Shown: positions 63,600 through 64,000 of the stretch, in pieces | How the letters are laid out: every line of letters starts with the position of its first letter | Position numbering within the stretch: the stretch's first letter is position 1 | DNA from: Cryobacterium sp. Y11 | GTDB lineage: Bacteria; Actinomycetota; Actinomycetes; Actinomycetales; Microbacteriaceae | DNA: 64,000 nt | Assembly: GCF_002929535.1 (NCBI RefSeq) | Contig: NZ_PJJO01000061.1 | Span: forward strand, 248,001-312,000 | Direction of reading: 5' to 3' | The notes under the pieces: generated by a model | The model's database searches: none | Told to the model about the DNA's origin: nothing | What the model saw: the letters and a program-made list of their open reading frames with translations, nothing else | Position numbers and translations under genes: made by a program

Positions 63600-63860
63600 A
63601 CGTCCGGCACTTCCTCGAGGCGATGTACGACAGCGCCGCATCCTTGGCGCGGTTGCCGTCGGGAACCGGCAATCTGTTGGCTCGAAATCTGGATCTTTCT
63701 CTGGATGACCTGACGGGCTCCGCGCACACGGCTTTCTCTGGTCTGGAACGCCGGATCCACCTGCCCCTGATCGATATTCGACGCGCTGATCAGTCGGTTT
63801 CGCGGAACGCTTTTCTCGTCATAGCCGGGCTCGGGCTCAACGCGACGATGCTGTCAAACA
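63600..63860 (+). pseudogene. Diacylglycerol kinase-family remnant
   Basis: In the frame of 63623, LPSGTGNLLARNLDLSLDDL and later DIRRADQSVSRNAFLVIAGLG match the catalytic domain of DAGK/LCB5-type lipid kinases (the PSGTGN loop and the following strand). The first about 100 residues with the GGDGT motif are absent, and similarity ends at NATMLSNT near 63855. The fragment has no clear start or ribosome site and is probably a relic of a deletion. Confidence 0.68.
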
Positions 63861-63864
63861 CGCG

Positions 63865-64000
63865 TGGCGGCCGTTGGCGCTGGCAGCCGCGATGCTGATC
63901 GGCGTCGAGCTGGCGCAGGTCATCGGACGCCTGGTCGATCGCAGCCGGCCACCCACTGAGCTCAGGCTGTTCGGGTCGGACCCGTCGTTTTCATTTCCAT
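63865..64000 (+). pseudogene. PAP2-type phosphatase fragment, runs off the window
   Basis: In another frame, the DNA after the kinase relic reads WRPLALAAAMLIGVELAQVI, then RSRPPTELRLF and SFSFP at the right edge. A hydrophobic helix followed by RxRPP and SFP(SGH) is the layout of PAP2 phosphatases. The usual N-terminal helices are missing upstream, so the gene looks 5'-truncated; the rest lies outside. An in-frame ATG at 63892 has no ribosome site. Confidence 0.45.

Noticed and set aside
1..64000. CRISPR arrays, rRNA operons, insertion sequences or prophage genes
   Set aside because: No spaced direct-repeat arrays, rRNA motifs, transposases, integrases or phage structural genes were seen.

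Overview
The window is high-GC actinobacterial DNA, most likely from the Microbacteriaceae. The evidence is the dense GC-biased coding, frequent GTG/TTG starts, a small protein of the DUF7882 kind that I associate with that family, and a left flank that follows the gene order I know from the mycobacterial Rv3193c-Rv3202c region. I do not assign a genus.

Layout. (1) 1-12.7 kb is a conserved housekeeping block: the C-terminal part of an AdnB/RecB-type helicase-nuclease, a phosphotransferase-fold protein, NudC, a UvrD2-type helicase, a cyclodehydratase-like protein, a DUF2342 zincin-like protein, a PDZ/Lon-fold protease and a UPF0182 membrane protein, closed by a strong terminator. (2) 12.7-14.3 kb holds a decayed hipBA toxin-antitoxin remnant, an initiator tRNA-Met with its own terminator, and a short stretch with no recognisable gene. 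(3) 14.2-32.7 kb is a myo-inositol catabolic island: iolC, a Cgl0158-like aldolase-fold gene, iolA, iolB, iolD, iolE, iolG and iolH, then a tautomerase, the transporter iolT, a second MFS permease, a TIM-barrel isomerase, two more Gfo/Idh/MocA dehydrogenases, a GntR-type regulator and a beta-helix lipoprotein. A shared operator-like 10-mer (TGTC-N2-GACA-like) lies upstream of each of five transcription units. (4) 32.7-38.5 kb is the de novo NAD operon, reading nrtR-nadA-nadB-nadC-nifS on the minus strand. (5) 38.6-46.3 kb holds a polyprenol-phosphate mannose synthase with a GT-C mannosyltransferase-like protein, a nitrilase-fold hydrolase, a DUF7882 protein, an alpha/beta hydrolase, an Old Yellow Enzyme and an aminotransferase. 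The last two converge on a 27-bp perfect-stem bidirectional terminator. (6) 46.4-55.3 kb has an HtrA-type protease followed by a cell-surface phospho-polysaccharide (teichoic-acid-like) locus with two GT2 enzymes, a CDP-alcohol phosphotransferase, a CDP-glycerol-type polymerase and an ABC exporter. (7) 55.4-63.4 kb carries an aconitase-family hydratase with an altered cluster motif, then the mevalonate pathway: HMG-CoA synthase on the minus strand, and diphosphomevalonate decarboxylase, phosphomevalonate kinase and a fused HMG-CoA reductase-mevalonate kinase on the plus strand. (8) The right edge holds a truncated diacylglycerol-kinase fragment joined to the start of a PAP2-phosphatase-like reading frame.

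How the genes work together. The inositol island covers import, oxidation to inosose, dehydration, ring opening, isomerisation, phosphorylation, probable aldol cleavage and malonate-semialdehyde oxidation under one regulator. The nad operon pairs quinolinate synthase, an Fe-S enzyme, with its own cysteine desulfurase and an NrtR-type sensor. The mevalonate cluster encodes every step from acetoacetyl-CoA to isopentenyl diphosphate, with two non-consecutive-family enzymes (HMGR and MVK) in one polypeptide. That fusion is the most unusual object in the window. The altered aconitase paralogue beside it and the five-site inositol operator set come next.
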